From NCBI GenBank assembly GCA_004769085.1, contig DUDS01000015.1, positions 62,001 through 126,000 on the forward strand: a stretch of DNA of 64,000 nucleotides, written 5' to 3'. How positions within the stretch are numbered: position 1 is the stretch's first letter; each line of letters opens with the position of its first letter. Of this stretch, positions 1-10,130 are shown piece by piece. The notes under the pieces were generated by a model. The model saw nothing but the letters and a program-made list of their open reading frames with translations, did not search any database and was not told the DNA's origin. The position numbers and the translations under genes are program-made. The stretch is from Candidatus Melainabacteria bacterium SSGW_16 (GTDB lineage Bacteria; Cyanobacteriota; Vampirovibrionia; 2-02-FULL-35-15).

Positions 1-2547
1 AGCAGTTACTGCTGCAGTAATACCACCTGTAGTGATGACTGTAGTTCTTGCTACGTCGTTACCACCTGCATTTGATGCACCATTAGTTGATGCTGTGTTG
101 TTGTCATCATTATCATCAATAACATCGCAACCATTTGGTAATGAAACTTCAAATACTGTTCCTTGTGTTCCACCACCTACTTGGTTTACAAGTTCGCTGA
201 ATCCGGTTGCAGTTTGTTCTTCAACAAGTATACCTCTGGCATCACCTTGAACAGTGGGTGAACCATCAATAACTGTTGTACCAGATACTGTATTTCCAGC
301 ACCACCTGTAAAGAATGGTCCTGCCGGAGCAACTACACCACCTGTACATGCTGCTGTTGCTGCTGCATCAACTGTACCTGAAGTAATACCTGCAAGCACT
401 ACGCTTGAAGTACCACCACTTGAACAGTCAACTCCAAGTTGGCTTGATTCAGAAACTGCAACACCTTTTACTTTAACAAGTGAGCTGTCTCCTGTTGGAG
501 GAGTTCCAATCAGTTTGGTTAAGTTCAGTGTTGTTGTACCAGTAAGGTTATTACCAGATATCTGAGCAATAATATTTATATCTGATGTAAATGTATTGCT
601 GATATTGGTAACTCCAAAAAGTGGAGATATTGCAATGACATCTCTTTGAGCGTCAAATGCATTTTGAATTGGTAGAAGAGTCAACACATTGTTTGTGCAG
701 GAAGCATATAACAGTGCATTATCAGTAATATTTGATGTTGATGCAACTGTTAAATTGTTTGATGCTGTAAACGATATTGTTGGGTTTGTACCAGCTAGGT
801 TTGTCAGTGATTGTCTGAAGAAGTTGGTTTGACTATTGGTAAATATTAATCCACCAGCTTGTGAGTTATCAATTATCTGACTACCAGTTGCTGTTGTACC
901 AAAAGTACCAACAGTAGTGTTACTACTGTTAATGAGTGCAAACCAACCTGCTACTGGGTTTGTACTTGCACCACACTGAAGTCTCAGTTCAACAAAGGTA
1001 CTGTTGAATGGTTCAGATACAGTCGATGCAAGTGATGGAAGACCACCAAATGCTGTACCTGATGCATCAACGGCTTCCTGAACAAAGACGTTTGCTGGAC
1101 CGCCTGAGATTGCTGCAACACCCCATAAGCCTGTTGTATTACTTATGAAGTTACTGTTACTAGTAGCATTTCCAGCTTCAAATACTGCTGCTCTTAATGC
1201 TCCCAAGAAACCATGTCTTGAGGTTGGAACTGCAGAAAGACCTGTAACTGTTGGTGTAGAACCTGCATTAGAATTAGCAATAATAATGCTTACCGCATCA
1301 AGTGTTGTTGTTGCTGCTGCATTATCATCTGCAAATGCAACTGTAATTGGCGCTACAACAGAGTTACCAAATGCAGTTGTAATATCGAGACTGCTTGCAC
1401 TTGGGACTTCTGCAGCTGTATCAATATCGCTGGACAGTCCACCTGTTGCAAATACCTGGTCTCTTACGGCTGTACCGGTTCCTGCTTTACCCCTGATAAG
1501 TATTGGTTCAAGGTCAACAGCAGAACCAGCAGTACCACCAACTGGAAGTGATGAGGCTGTATTTGTTGTAGTGTCAAATGCATTTACTCTTGTTACAGTA
1601 CCAATCTGACTTAAAGCCAGCAGGTTTGCACTTGCTGTTGCTTGTTTGTCATAAAGGTCTGTCGTAGAGTCTGTATCTAAAATTGCTTCCAGCTGACCCG
1701 CAGGAGATGTAAGTGTACAAATATTAATTGTTCCACTAATACCTGGAATAGCTGAAGCTACTGTTTGCGTACTGTTATTTCCTGTAGTATATGCAGTAAT
1801 ACCAGCTGGCGGAGTTGCATCAAAGGTGGCTGCTAATGTTCCACTTAATGAACCTTGACCACTTGGAGGGATTGCAACACCCAAACCATTAATTGAAATG
1901 GTTGCTGTACTACCGGATGTACCTGATTTTGGATATGTTTCTGCACCGATTGTAGCAGTTGCTGCTGCTGTGTCAGAGTCTCTTGCAATTGCAATGATGG
2001 CTCTGCCTACACCAACTGTACCTGTTGTAGGAATACCAACTTCAATTGCGAGATCACTTGTGTTTGCACCACCGGTTGCGTCTTGTGATTGTGCTCCGGA
2101 AATAGTAGCACTTACTGAATTAAGAATGTGAGATCTATTAGCTCCTGTATCTCCAAAACCAGGAACAATAACAAAGTTTGTACCTGTTGGAGGGACGATT
2201 GATACTACGTTACCGATAACATCGGCTGCAGTTGCAAGATCACCGTCAGTACCAACTGCCATTGCACCTGCTGAGTTTGCAGCTGCAGCAGCTGTAGTGT
2301 CCTGTCCAGGAACTATGTCTGTATTTAACAAGGTAATTTGAATATTACCGACTGAATAAACTGTGACCAGTGCACCAGTTGCAACTGTACCTGATTGTTG
2401 AAAGCAAGTACCTGCTGAGGGTGCTGATATCGTTACCGCTGCATTGGCACTTGGGCCGAACAGAGATAAGAGATTCGAAAGCATGAATGCGAATACGAAT
2501 GTAACCGCAATTCTACGCTTGGTCTTACTCGATGAAATCAATTTCAT
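1..2547 (-). CDS. Secreted Ala/Thr/Ser/Gly-rich surface protein, N-terminal 849 codons (runs off the left edge)
   Basis: The minus-strand frame is open from an ATG at 2547 to base 1 with no stop, so the gene is cut by the window edge. An AAGGAG lies nine bases before the ATG. Residues 1-36 form a Sec signal peptide: a basic start (KTKRR near residue 10), a hydrophobic core, and a likely cut after the A-N-A at 34-36. The remainder is dominated by Ala, Thr, Ser, Gly, Val and Asn, has very few Lys, Arg or Cys, and shows no membrane segment. This composition is typical of S-layer, adhesin or autotransporter-like extracellular proteins, but I recognise no named domain. It is divergent from the array of putative O-glycosyltransferases. 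Its Thr/Ser content makes it a plausible glycosylation acceptor, which is inference. Its base composition is visibly less AT-rich than its neighbours. Confidence 0.88.
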   Translation of the reverse strand, partial: MKLISSSKTKRRIAVTFVFAFMLSNLLSLFGPSANAAVTISAPSAGTCFQQSGTVATGALVTVYSVGNIQITLLNTDIVPGQDTTAAAAANSAGAMAVGTDGDLATAADVIGNVVSIVPPTGTNFVIVPGFGDTGANRSHILNSVSATISGAQSQDATGGANTSDLAIEVGIPTTGTVGVGRAIIAIARDSDTAAATATIGAETYPKSGTSGSTATISINGLGVAIPPSGQGSLSGTLAATFDATPPAGITAYTTGNNSTQTVASAIPGISGTINICTLTSPAGQLEAILDTDSTTDLYDKQATASANLLALSQIGTVTRVNAFDTTTNTASSLPVGGTAGSAVDLEPILIRGKAGTGTAVRDQVFATGGLSSDIDTAAEVPSASSLDITTAFGNSVVAPITVAFADDNAAATTTLDAVSIIIANSNAGSTPTVTGLSAVPTSRHGFLGALRAAVFEAGNATSNSNFISNTTGLWGVAAISGGPANVFVQEAVDASGTAFGGLPSLASTVSEPFNSTFVELRLQCGASTNPVAGWFALINSSNTTVGTFGTTATGSQIIDNSQAGGLIFTNSQTNFFRQSLTNLAGTNPTISFTASNNLTVASTSNITDNALLYASCTNNVLTLLPIQNAFDAQRDVIAISPLFGVTNISNTFTSDINIIAQISGNNLTGTTTLNLTKLIGTPPTGDSSLVKVKGVAVSESSQLGVDCSSGGTSSVVLAGITSGTVDAAATAACTGGVVAPAGPFFTGGAGNTVSGTTVIDGSPTVQGDARGILVEEQTATGFSELVNQVGGGTQGTVFEVSLPNGCDVIDDNDDNNTASTNGASNAGGNDVARTTVITTGGITAAVTA

Positions 2548-2623
2548 TAATTTCTACTCCTTTTTGATTTTCGTTAACAGCTTTTAACTTTTTAAAGCTT
2601 TTGGAAGCCAGGCCTAAATTCTT

Positions 2624-2656
2624 TTTGGAATCTTAACTTGACATTAGAATTCCAAA
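2624..2656 (-). promoter_or_regulatory. Inverted repeat in the leader of the secreted-protein gene
   Basis: TTTGGAAT (2624-2631) and ATTCCAAA (2649-2656) are perfect 8-bp arms around a 17-base loop. They lie about 80-110 bases upstream of the ATG at 2547. The repeat could be an operator or an mRNA hairpin. No good -35/-10 pair was found beside it. Confidence 0.3.
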
Positions 2657-2863
2657 TAAAACTGTGTCCTGACTCAACCAAACTTACAATACACCAGTCT
2701 GTTTGAACTTCAACTGATTCATAAAGTTCCACTTAACATAGAAAATTCACACTAAAAAGTATTACTTATTCTTATGACTTATTTGTTTTAGCAGTAATTA
2801 TTGTATATTCCGAAAATTAATTTATTAGTCCTAAAGATACTCTTTCTATTATTTTGATAACTT

Positions 2864-2936
2864 TTAGGAGAGATCCTAATGCCAGGACAAGACATATAAC
2901 ATATTTGTTTGCAGGTTTTCTCCTAATGAGTTAGGA
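2864..2936. promoter_or_regulatory. Two mirrored 16-bp palindromes upstream of the array
   Basis: TTAGGA-GAGA-TCCTAA (2864-2879) and TCCTAA-TGAG-TTAGGA (2921-2936) use the same 6-bp arms in opposite order. A further AGTCCTAA at 2827-2834 pairs with TTAGGACT at 2931-2938. This is seen directly in the sequence. It could form paired operators for a dimeric regulator or a foldable leader RNA for the P1-P9 operon. Confidence 0.35.
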
Positions 2937-2981
2937 CTTAGAAAGAAAAATAATAATTTCTTTAGGTTTAATTATCACGAA

Positions 2982-2987
2982 TATAAA
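2982..2987 (+). promoter_or_regulatory. Candidate -10 (TATAAA) close to the P1 start
   Basis: The hexamer ends nine bases before the ATG at 2997, which would give an almost leaderless transcript. The -35 is poor and there is no Shine-Dalgarno sequence. The same arrangement recurs before several plus-strand genes in this window. Confidence 0.25.
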
Positions 2988-2996
2988 ATAGTTACA

Positions 2997-5465
2997 ATGC
3001 CTAAAACAAAACAGATGCTAAATAAAAAATCTGCAGAATCTTTCTTCACTTTTGAAAGTATGATTTATCTCCTTTCAACAATATTTTTTGTTTTTCTAAT
3101 ATACTCCTTTTCACTTCCAAGACCATGGCTTCCTTTTGATGAAAGGTCATTCTACAAAGAAGTACTTTTCCCTATTCCTGTAAGATTTGATGAATTAAAA
3201 GAAATTATTAATGCATTTGCGCTTAATTACCATATTGAATCAATGAATACTTTTTTTTCAAGCCATCTGACAATCAGATCGAATCCCATAGCTGCAATAC
3301 TCGTAATTATTACCTCATGGCTTTTTCAAAAAAACGCTTTCTTATATCATTTGCTCCAATTATCACTACATCTTACAAATACATTGCTGGTCTGGGCAAT
3401 TCTAAAAGAAACAGGGAGAATCCTAGGTTTTAATTTTAAAGAATATATTTTTAAAGAATATCTATTAAAAAAAATCAACCTGGGATATTTGATTGTTTCT
3501 CTTTTAAGCTGCATGTGGGCTTTGCATAGTGCAAATACAGAAGCAGTTTTACTTACTACAAACTGGACAGCTATTCTTACATATACTTTTTGTTTCATTT
3601 TTATTTATTACGAACTCTGGAAAATAAATAAATACGGTATTGAAAAGGCAAGTAAACCTTCTGGTTTTAATTTTATCTTCGTAGCTGCATCTTTTTGCAC
3701 AGTAATGTTTTTAACAGAATATGGTTATTCTCTTCCACTTATAGTATTTTCTATTTGTTTGTTTTTTGCCTCAAAGCACTATGAAAACATAAGAAAAGGA
3801 ATATCACATTCTTTCAGGATAAGTTTGCCTTATTTTGCAGGACTTTCTCTGTTTGCATTCTTTTCACTATTCAGAACTGATTCACCACTTGTAAATATTT
3901 TTAAGTCTCAAAGCAATGGAAATATTACTGAAAGCATTACCTTCTTTATAGAAAGGAATTTATGGCTTACACCACAAATTTTTATTAAACTGCTGAGTCT
4001 TATACTATTTCCAGTAACTCTCACACCATATCAGTCTGATCTGACAAACATTTCACCTTCTATTTTTAATTTGTATTCTGTTTTTTCTTTTGGAGTATAT
4101 ATTATTTTCTTGTCTTTACCAATAATTCTTATTATCAAGCTAAAAACAAGATTTAAATATTTGCCACTTCTTATATATGCATTTTTCTTTTCTTTACTCC
4201 CTTTTCTTCATATCTTATTACCAACGTACTGTCTAAGTGCAGATAGATATTGTTATTTCCCATCATTTGTATTCATTTTCTTTCTTGGAACCTGGATATT
4301 TAATATCATCATTTCAAAAACACATTTAAGCCGGGTAATTATTTCATCACTGGTTATTGTTTCACTTTTATTTTCTGTAAGAACTTTTATAAGAATCCTG
4401 GACTGGAGTAATCCTTATATTTTGTACAAATCAGCAATTAATGCTGAAAAATCACCCCTTTACAAAGCACATAAATTAATTGTTTTTGGAAGTTATCTTG
4501 GAGAGCTTGGAAAGCAGGAAGAATTTGAAGATTGTCTTAAAGATAGCCTGAACCTTCTCTCTAAAGCCTTTACTGATTTTAAAAACCTTGTGAAAGAATA
4601 TCCGAACCAACCAGTTACCCTATACAAATATGGGCTGGATTACAAATCACTTTTATTAAAAACTTCATATCTAATTTCTACAGTAAGGTTTGATAACTAT
4701 AAAGAATCCCCAGAGAAAATACTTGAATTTTACAGTCCTTTTATAAAAAAATACCTTAAGCTTGCATCACCAAATGAAATTTCATTTTATGCAGAAGTAC
4801 TGGTCGCCAATAATGAAAGAGAAAAAGCAGAAAGGATACTTAAATACGGGCTTAAAAAATATCCTTATTCTTCTGCACTGCTTTTTTCACTTTCTGAATA
4901 CTATCTGCAAGAACAGGATCTTGATAAAGCACACAACATACTCGCACAGGCTTATAAATGTTTTCCAAATGATCCTCTCTCACTAAAAAAATATTACAAA
5001 TATTATTTGCTAAAAAATGATCCTGTAAATCAAGCCAGGTTTGCTTATCTAATTGGTCTAAGAGAGCATGATGCACAAAGCTATCAAGTAGCATTTCAGC
5101 TCTATCTAAGCTTAAGACAATTACAAAATTCAAAACTTGCATTAAGAAAATTAATCAGGCTTACCGGGGAAACGCCTTTAACAATACTACTTACTACAAG
5201 CTACTTAGATTCCACCGGTCAAAAACAACAAATCTTGCCTCTTTTAACCAAAGCATATCTTTTAAGCAAATCCCAGGGTAAAAATGAAAATGTTCAAATT
5301 ACAAAAAGTATTTTAGCCAGTTTAATCAATACAAACATTTTTAATGGTAAGACCGGTGATGCAAAAATATATTTAAGTGAATTTAAGCAGTTAAAAAATC
5401 TAACCAGTGAGGATAAAAACTTAATCCAACAACTACAAGTTAAATTGGCTAATGAGAACATGTAA
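2997..5465 (+). CDS. TMTC-like GT-C membrane glycosyltransferase with TPR tail (P1)
   Basis: This 822-residue protein is the first of eleven paralogues. Residues 1-470 are a polytopic membrane half; 471-822 are soluble. The first outer loop carries FDE at 47-49, the acidic pair expected of GT-C enzymes of the PMT/TMTC type. The WALHSAN-x-EAV motif at 174-184 corresponds to the HPxNxExV motif of the family, with Ser in place of Pro. Further family blocks are ERNLWLTPQ near 319-327 and LPFLHILLPTY...DRYCYFP at 401-422. The soluble half has a YGLD motif and helical TPR-like pairs. Eukaryotic TMTC1-4 are O-mannosyltransferases with this layout; the sugar donor and acceptor here are unknown. No Shine-Dalgarno sequence is visible. 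P2 starts four bases after its stop, so the two are probably co-transcribed and coupled. Confidence 0.85.
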   Translation: MPKTKQMLNKKSAESFFTFESMIYLLSTIFFVFLIYSFSLPRPWLPFDERSFYKEVLFPIPVRFDELKEIINAFALNYHIESMNTFFSSHLTIRSNPIAAILVIITSWLFQKNAFLYHLLQLSLHLTNTLLVWAILKETGRILGFNFKEYIFKEYLLKKINLGYLIVSLLSCMWALHSANTEAVLLTTNWTAILTYTFCFIFIYYELWKINKYGIEKASKPSGFNFIFVAASFCTVMFLTEYGYSLPLIVFSICLFFASKHYENIRKGISHSFRISLPYFAGLSLFAFFSLFRTDSPLVNIFKSQSNGNITESITFFIERNLWLTPQIFIKLLSLILFPVTLTPYQSDLTNISPSIFNLYSVFSFGVYIIFLSLPIILIIKLKTRFKYLPLLIYAFFFSLLPFLHILLPTYCLSADRYCYFPSFVFIFFLGTWIFNIIISKTHLSRVIISSLVIVSLLFSVRTFIRILDWSNPYILYKSAINAEKSPLYKAHKLIVFGSYLGELGKQEEFEDCLKDSLNLLSKAFTDFKNLVKEYPNQPVTLYKYGLDYKSLLLKTSYLISTVRFDNYKESPEKILEFYSPFIKKYLKLASPNEISFYAEVLVANNEREKAERILKYGLKKYPYSSALLFSLSEYYLQEQDLDKAHNILAQAYKCFPNDPLSLKKYYKYYLLKNDPVNQARFAYLIGLREHDAQSYQVAFQLYLSLRQLQNSKLALRKLIRLTGETPLTILLTTSYLDSTGQKQQILPLLTKAYLLSKSQGKNENVQITKSILASLINTNIFNGKTGDAKIYLSEFKQLKNLTSEDKNLIQQLQVKLANENM

Positions 5466-5468
5466 TAA

Positions 5469-7844
5469 ATGTTAAAGCAAAAGTCAAAACACATTTTATT
5501 CCTTTCTTTGACACTTTTAATAGTGTTTATTATTTATAGCTTTTCACTTTTAAGACCTTGGCTGCCTTTTGATGAAAGGCTTTTCTATAATGAAATCTTA
5601 TTCCCAATACCCCAAACCTTTAGTGAGATATTTGAGATTATAAGCTCTTTTGTAGTAAATAGTCATATAGAGTCAAGCAATACTTTTTTCTCAAACCATC
5701 AGACTATTCGGGAAGCTCCAATAGCATGGATAATATATGTTTTCTTATCTTACTTTTTTAAAACAAATTCTTTCCACTATCATTTATTTCAACTTCTAAT
5801 TCATTTAACAAATACAGCTCTTGTATGGTTTATTATTTATTTCACAATAAAACCTTTTAATAATCAGCTTGCATCACCCAATAACAATAAACAATTCTTT
5901 TTTATATCACTGCTTACTTTAATATGGGCTCTACACAGTGCAAACACAGAGGCAGTATTACTTACCACTAACTGGAATGCTCTTCTCTCATTTACATTTT
6001 GTTTTGCCTTTTTGCTTTATGAAATCTTTTCAATATACAGAAATAACCTGAAAATATCAAAACTAAGAGCAACTTTAATCTCAATGTTATTTTTTTTAGC
6101 TGTTTCTTTAGTAGAGCAGGTGTACACATTTCCGCCAGCTATTTTCTTAATTATTTTTGCTTATGTCATAAGAAGGTCTAAAAACATCAAGGAATCATTT
6201 ATTACTTCACTTAAGGCTACTTCCCCTTATTTTGCCGGGCTTTTTTTATTTGTACTTTTCTCGTTTTTCAGATCCGGTTCACCACTAATTACTAATTTTT
6301 ATAGTTCACAACATTCATCTATCTACCTCTTTCTTGAAAGAAACCTATGGCTTACACCTCAAATATTTGTTCATTTTTTAAAACTTTTAATTTTCCCTCA
6401 GTTATTATCAACTTATCAATCAAATTTTGTTTATTTGTCAAAAACTCTATTTGAAACCTACTCAATACTTTGCACCTTATTTTATTTGCTTTTTTTATCT
6501 ATTCCTATAATCTCTTTTTTCTTGTCAAAGAATCAAAACCATAAATCTATATCTCTTATTGTTTATGGTTTTTTCTTTGTGCTTTTTCCTTTTCTTCATA
6601 TACTTACACCAACATACTGCTTAAGTGCTGACAGATATTGTTATTTGCCCTCTTTTATTTTTTTGTTATTAGTGCTTAATGTACTTTTATTTTTTAACTT
6701 TACAGTAACCAGAATTTTAAAACCCGTTATTATTGTATTTTTCTGCATAACACTATTAATTGGAATAAGAACCACTATAAGAATCCAGGACTGGAAAAAT
6801 CCCTACACTTTTTACAATTCAGCTATAAGAATAGAAAAAAACTGGTTTTATAAAGCACAGAGACATAACATACTTGCTAATTATTTAGAAAAGGAAGGTA
6901 AAAAAGATAAAGCACAAAGGCTTGCTAATCTAAGTTTAAAAGAACTTTACAAGGCAGAAAATGAATTAAGGCTACTTAAAGAAAAATATCCAAAGCAACT
7001 GGAAACTTTAATAAATTACGGTTTAGACCATGAGTCCTTACTTCAAAAAGCTGCATATTTAATTCTTGCTATAAAGACCCAAAACAATAAAATAACAGAT
7101 GAAAAGGCATTAGCTGAATATGAATCCAGCTTACAAGAAGAAGCTATACTTCAAACATCTGAAGAAACAAGTTTTTATGCTCAAGCTCTCTTAAAAGCAG
7201 GTAAACTAAACGAAGCAGAAAAAATTCTTAATTACGGAGTTAAAAGATTTCCACACAGTTCATTAGTATTAAATACCATTGCAGATCTTTATCTTATACA
7301 TAAAAATGATCCGGATAAAGCATTTCCTTTTATTCAAATCGGTTATAAATATTTTCCAAATGATCTTGTAATCTTAAACAAATTATATAAATACTTTGAA
7401 TTAAAAAATGATCCTATTAATCAGGCAAAATTTGCATATTTACTGGGTCTAAGGAACCATGATCCAATCAGCTATCAAAAAGCAGCACAAATCTATCTGG
7501 ACTTAAATCAAGTAAAATTAGCAAGTAAAAGCATAAACAAATTAATTCTTCTAAGCGGGGAAACCCCTGTAGCATTACTTTTTTTAAGCAGATATTTTGA
7601 TTTAACTGGGCAAAGAGAAAAAATAATTCCGTTATTAAATAAAGCCTACATACTAACTAAAGCTCATGAGGGAAATAATATACAAGTTACTAAAAGTATA
7701 CTGGCAAGTTTAATTAACATAAACTTATTTAGTGGTAAAACTAATGATGCACAAAGATACTTAAGCGAATTCGAGCAATTAGAAAACCTCACAAAAGAAG
7801 ACATGTTAATAATTAAAGAATTAAAGCTTAAGTTAAACAGCTAG
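5469..7844 (+). CDS. TMTC-like GT-C membrane glycosyltransferase with TPR tail (P2)
   Basis: At 791 residues this is the closest relative of P1: both share the N-terminal pattern SFSL-x-RPWLPFDER, HSAN rather than HPxN, and SADRYCY before the last membrane segments. FDE is at 34-36 and HSAN at 156-159. The C-terminal 340 residues are TPR-like, with one clear pair around the motif LLKAGKLNEAEKILNYG. It contains the array-specific YGLD-x-x-SLL-x-KA block and GLRNHD near the C-terminus. The start codon follows the P1 stop almost directly (TAATAAATG), without its own ribosome site, which points to translational coupling. By family it would transfer a lipid-linked sugar outside the cytoplasmic membrane. 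The substrate is not predictable from sequence. Confidence 0.85.
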   Translation: MLKQKSKHILFLSLTLLIVFIIYSFSLLRPWLPFDERLFYNEILFPIPQTFSEIFEIISSFVVNSHIESSNTFFSNHQTIREAPIAWIIYVFLSYFFKTNSFHYHLFQLLIHLTNTALVWFIIYFTIKPFNNQLASPNNNKQFFFISLLTLIWALHSANTEAVLLTTNWNALLSFTFCFAFLLYEIFSIYRNNLKISKLRATLISMLFFLAVSLVEQVYTFPPAIFLIIFAYVIRRSKNIKESFITSLKATSPYFAGLFLFVLFSFFRSGSPLITNFYSSQHSSIYLFLERNLWLTPQIFVHFLKLLIFPQLLSTYQSNFVYLSKTLFETYSILCTLFYLLFLSIPIISFFLSKNQNHKSISLIVYGFFFVLFPFLHILTPTYCLSADRYCYLPSFIFLLLVLNVLLFFNFTVTRILKPVIIVFFCITLLIGIRTTIRIQDWKNPYTFYNSAIRIEKNWFYKAQRHNILANYLEKEGKKDKAQRLANLSLKELYKAENELRLLKEKYPKQLETLINYGLDHESLLQKAAYLILAIKTQNNKITDEKALAEYESSLQEEAILQTSEETSFYAQALLKAGKLNEAEKILNYGVKRFPHSSLVLNTIADLYLIHKNDPDKAFPFIQIGYKYFPNDLVILNKLYKYFELKNDPINQAKFAYLLGLRNHDPISYQKAAQIYLDLNQVKLASKSINKLILLSGETPVALLFLSRYFDLTGQREKIIPLLNKAYILTKAHEGNNIQVTKSILASLININLFSGKTNDAQRYLSEFEQLENLTKEDMLIIKELKLKLNS

Positions 7845-7854
7845 ATCCAAATAA

Positions 7855-10128
7855 ATGAAAAGTAAAACCTTATTTTTATTATTTACTTTAATTACAATAT
7901 TTTTCTTCTATTCTTTTAGTTTAAACAGAGAGTGGCAGTTTTTTGATGAGAGGCTTATATATGGTGAAGGATTATTCCCTATACCATCCAGCATAAGTGA
8001 AGTATTTGAGGTTATTAAAACCTATGCATTTAATTATCATTTTGATTCACAAAATGCATTCTTTTCAAATATTGTTGTAATGCGCTCAGCACCTGCAGGT
8101 GATTTTTTAAAAGTTCTGGTTTCTTTTTTCTTTAAGAAGAATGCATTCTGTTACCATATTTTACAGCTAACAATACACTTGTTTAATTCACTTCTCGTAT
8201 GGTTTACTTTCTTTTATTTATTCAAACATTTTAATATTTCCGAAGGGAAAAATACTTTATTGTCAAGTTTATTTAGCTTATTATGGGCACTGCACCCTGC
8301 AAATGTTGAAGCAGTTATGCTTGCAACTAACTGGAATGCTGTGCTTTCATACGGCTTTTGTATTTCTTTTGTACTCTACACCGTTAAAAAAGCTTCTGAA
8401 CTAAAAAGATATTCAAAAAATGAGATCATCTCCATTTCAGCCTTATATATAATAAGCCTCTTTTTAACTGAGTACAGTTATACATTGGTTTTTATGATTT
8501 TTATAATTTGTTTTGTATTTTCAGCTAAAAGTGAACCTTCATTTAAAAGCCGGATTGCTTATAGTGCATCTATGTCGCTCCCTTATATTTGTGGTTTAAT
8601 TTTATTCCCCTTAATTTATTTTGAAATAGCATTATTTAATACAAAGCCATCTACATTTTTTAGTCAGTTTGCAAATTTCTCTTTTGAAAGGTTCTTTTTT
8701 CTTACACCTCAGATTTTTGTACATTTTTTAAAGCTATTTACCTTTCCAAAAGATCTTTCACTCTATCAGACAAACTTGATTAATCTTGCTGAAAGTTATT
8801 TAAGCCTAAAGATATTCATTTCAATAATCATTTTTTCTGCTTTTGTTTTATTACCCTGCTTAATATTTTTAAGGTCAAAATCCAATCCTGGCATTTTACT
8901 TATATATGCATTTTTGTTTTCACTTTTCCCGTTTCTGCATATTATTTCTCCAACTTACTGTCTAATAGCTGAAAGATACTGTTATTTCCCTCTGTTTTTA
9001 CTTCTTTTGTCAGTTGCATTTTTATGCGGGAATATTTTTAGATCGCAGGGACTCCCGGGAAAAGTTTTTCCAGTACTTTTGCTTTTTATTCTTCTGGCTA
9101 GTGGCACAAGAACTTTTTACAGAACATTAGACTGGAAAAATACTTACTCACTTTACAGCTCTTCATTAAATCTAAGATCGAATAATATTTTTAAAGGGCA
9201 GATAAACTCTATACTTGGTTACTATTTAAGTAAAACTAACAACACCTATCAAATGCAAAATCATATTATCCAGGGAATAAAAGAACTAAATAATGGTATT
9301 GAAACACTCAAATTAAGTAACAAAAATACCCCACAGTCACTAAAAGTATATGGATTAGATCCAATTTCAATGCTCATTACATGTGCATTCTCTATTTCAG
9401 AAAGCAGGCTTAATTACTTAAAAGAGTCCCCTGAAATTATTTTAGCTTATTATGAGCCTTTTATAAAACCATATTTATCTTATGCAGGGAATTCACAGAT
9501 TGATTTATATGCAAAATTGCTTATAAGTAATAAGAGAGAAAAGGAAGCAGTGAAAGTACTTGAATCTGGAATTAAAAAGTATCCTTTTTCTCCATTTATT
9601 ATTTATACACTGAGTAATGTTTATTTAAAACAAAAAGATATTCAAAACGCAGAAAGAATCATCCTCCATGGATACAAACTCTACCAAAGCTATCCACGGA
9701 TGTTACTTAGAATGATAAAACTCTGTATATTAAAAAAAGATATTGAAAATCTGGCAAAATATGAGTACCTGCTTGGATTAAGAATGCATTCAATTACAGG
9801 TTATCAAAAAGCGCTTCAGCTTTATATAAAATTAAAAAACCTAAGTCAAGCAAAGGCATGCATAACCAGATTAACCAAAATTGATAGAGAAGATCCGATA
9901 ACGCTTCTTTTAAAAAGCAAATATTACAGCCTTATAGGTGAGATTAATCTAATAGCACCCACTCTTGAAGAAGCATATAAGGAAGGGAAAAACCGTTTTC
10001 TGGCAGGAAGGTTAAGCAAAGATTTATACAAAACTATTTTATTAAACTTAATAAGCTTTAATTTAACCTACAACAATATTAGCAGTGCAGAAACCTATAA
10101 GAATGAATTAAAACAACTGCAGAATTAA
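7855..10128 (+). CDS. TMTC-like GT-C membrane glycosyltransferase with TPR tail (P3)
   Basis: This 757-residue protein belongs to the same subgroup as P1 and P2 by its N-terminal SFSLNREW-x-FFDER. The FDE acidic pair is at 30-32, and it has the canonical HPAN at 147-150. About ten hydrophobic segments precede the RTLDW motif that ends the membrane half. The soluble half has YGLDPIS and, near the end, the GLRMHS motif shared across the array. It begins ten bases after the P2 stop and ends two bases before P4. It has no ribosome site of its own. Substrate specificity is unknown. Confidence 0.85.
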   Translation: MKSKTLFLLFTLITIFFFYSFSLNREWQFFDERLIYGEGLFPIPSSISEVFEVIKTYAFNYHFDSQNAFFSNIVVMRSAPAGDFLKVLVSFFFKKNAFCYHILQLTIHLFNSLLVWFTFFYLFKHFNISEGKNTLLSSLFSLLWALHPANVEAVMLATNWNAVLSYGFCISFVLYTVKKASELKRYSKNEIISISALYIISLFLTEYSYTLVFMIFIICFVFSAKSEPSFKSRIAYSASMSLPYICGLILFPLIYFEIALFNTKPSTFFSQFANFSFERFFFLTPQIFVHFLKLFTFPKDLSLYQTNLINLAESYLSLKIFISIIIFSAFVLLPCLIFLRSKSNPGILLIYAFLFSLFPFLHIISPTYCLIAERYCYFPLFLLLLSVAFLCGNIFRSQGLPGKVFPVLLLFILLASGTRTFYRTLDWKNTYSLYSSSLNLRSNNIFKGQINSILGYYLSKTNNTYQMQNHIIQGIKELNNGIETLKLSNKNTPQSLKVYGLDPISMLITCAFSISESRLNYLKESPEIILAYYEPFIKPYLSYAGNSQIDLYAKLLISNKREKEAVKVLESGIKKYPFSPFIIYTLSNVYLKQKDIQNAERIILHGYKLYQSYPRMLLRMIKLCILKKDIENLAKYEYLLGLRMHSITGYQKALQLYIKLKNLSQAKACITRLTKIDREDPITLLLKSKYYSLIGEINLIAPTLEEAYKEGKNRFLAGRLSKDLYKTILLNLISFNLTYNNISSAETYKNELKQLQN

Positions 10129-10130
10129 AA

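Larger units (their letters stand above)
2548..2996. promoter_or_regulatory. 449-bp divergent intergenic region
   Basis: No convincing gene is present here. The region separates the divergent secreted-protein gene from the first gene of the glycosyltransferase array and must hold both promoters. It contains the inverted repeat at 2624-2656 and a group of TTAGGA/TCCTAA palindromes at 2827-2938. -10-like hexamers occur at 2895-2900 (TATAAC) and 2982-2987 (TATAAA), neither with a good -35. Confidence 0.5.

Noticed and set aside
32..2131. Several plus-strand open frames of 70-150 codons over the left edge
   Set aside because: They lie opposite a continuous minus-strand frame with signal peptide and ribosome site. 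Their low-complexity Val/Pro/Ala sequence is what the complement of an Ala/Thr/Gly-rich gene gives.
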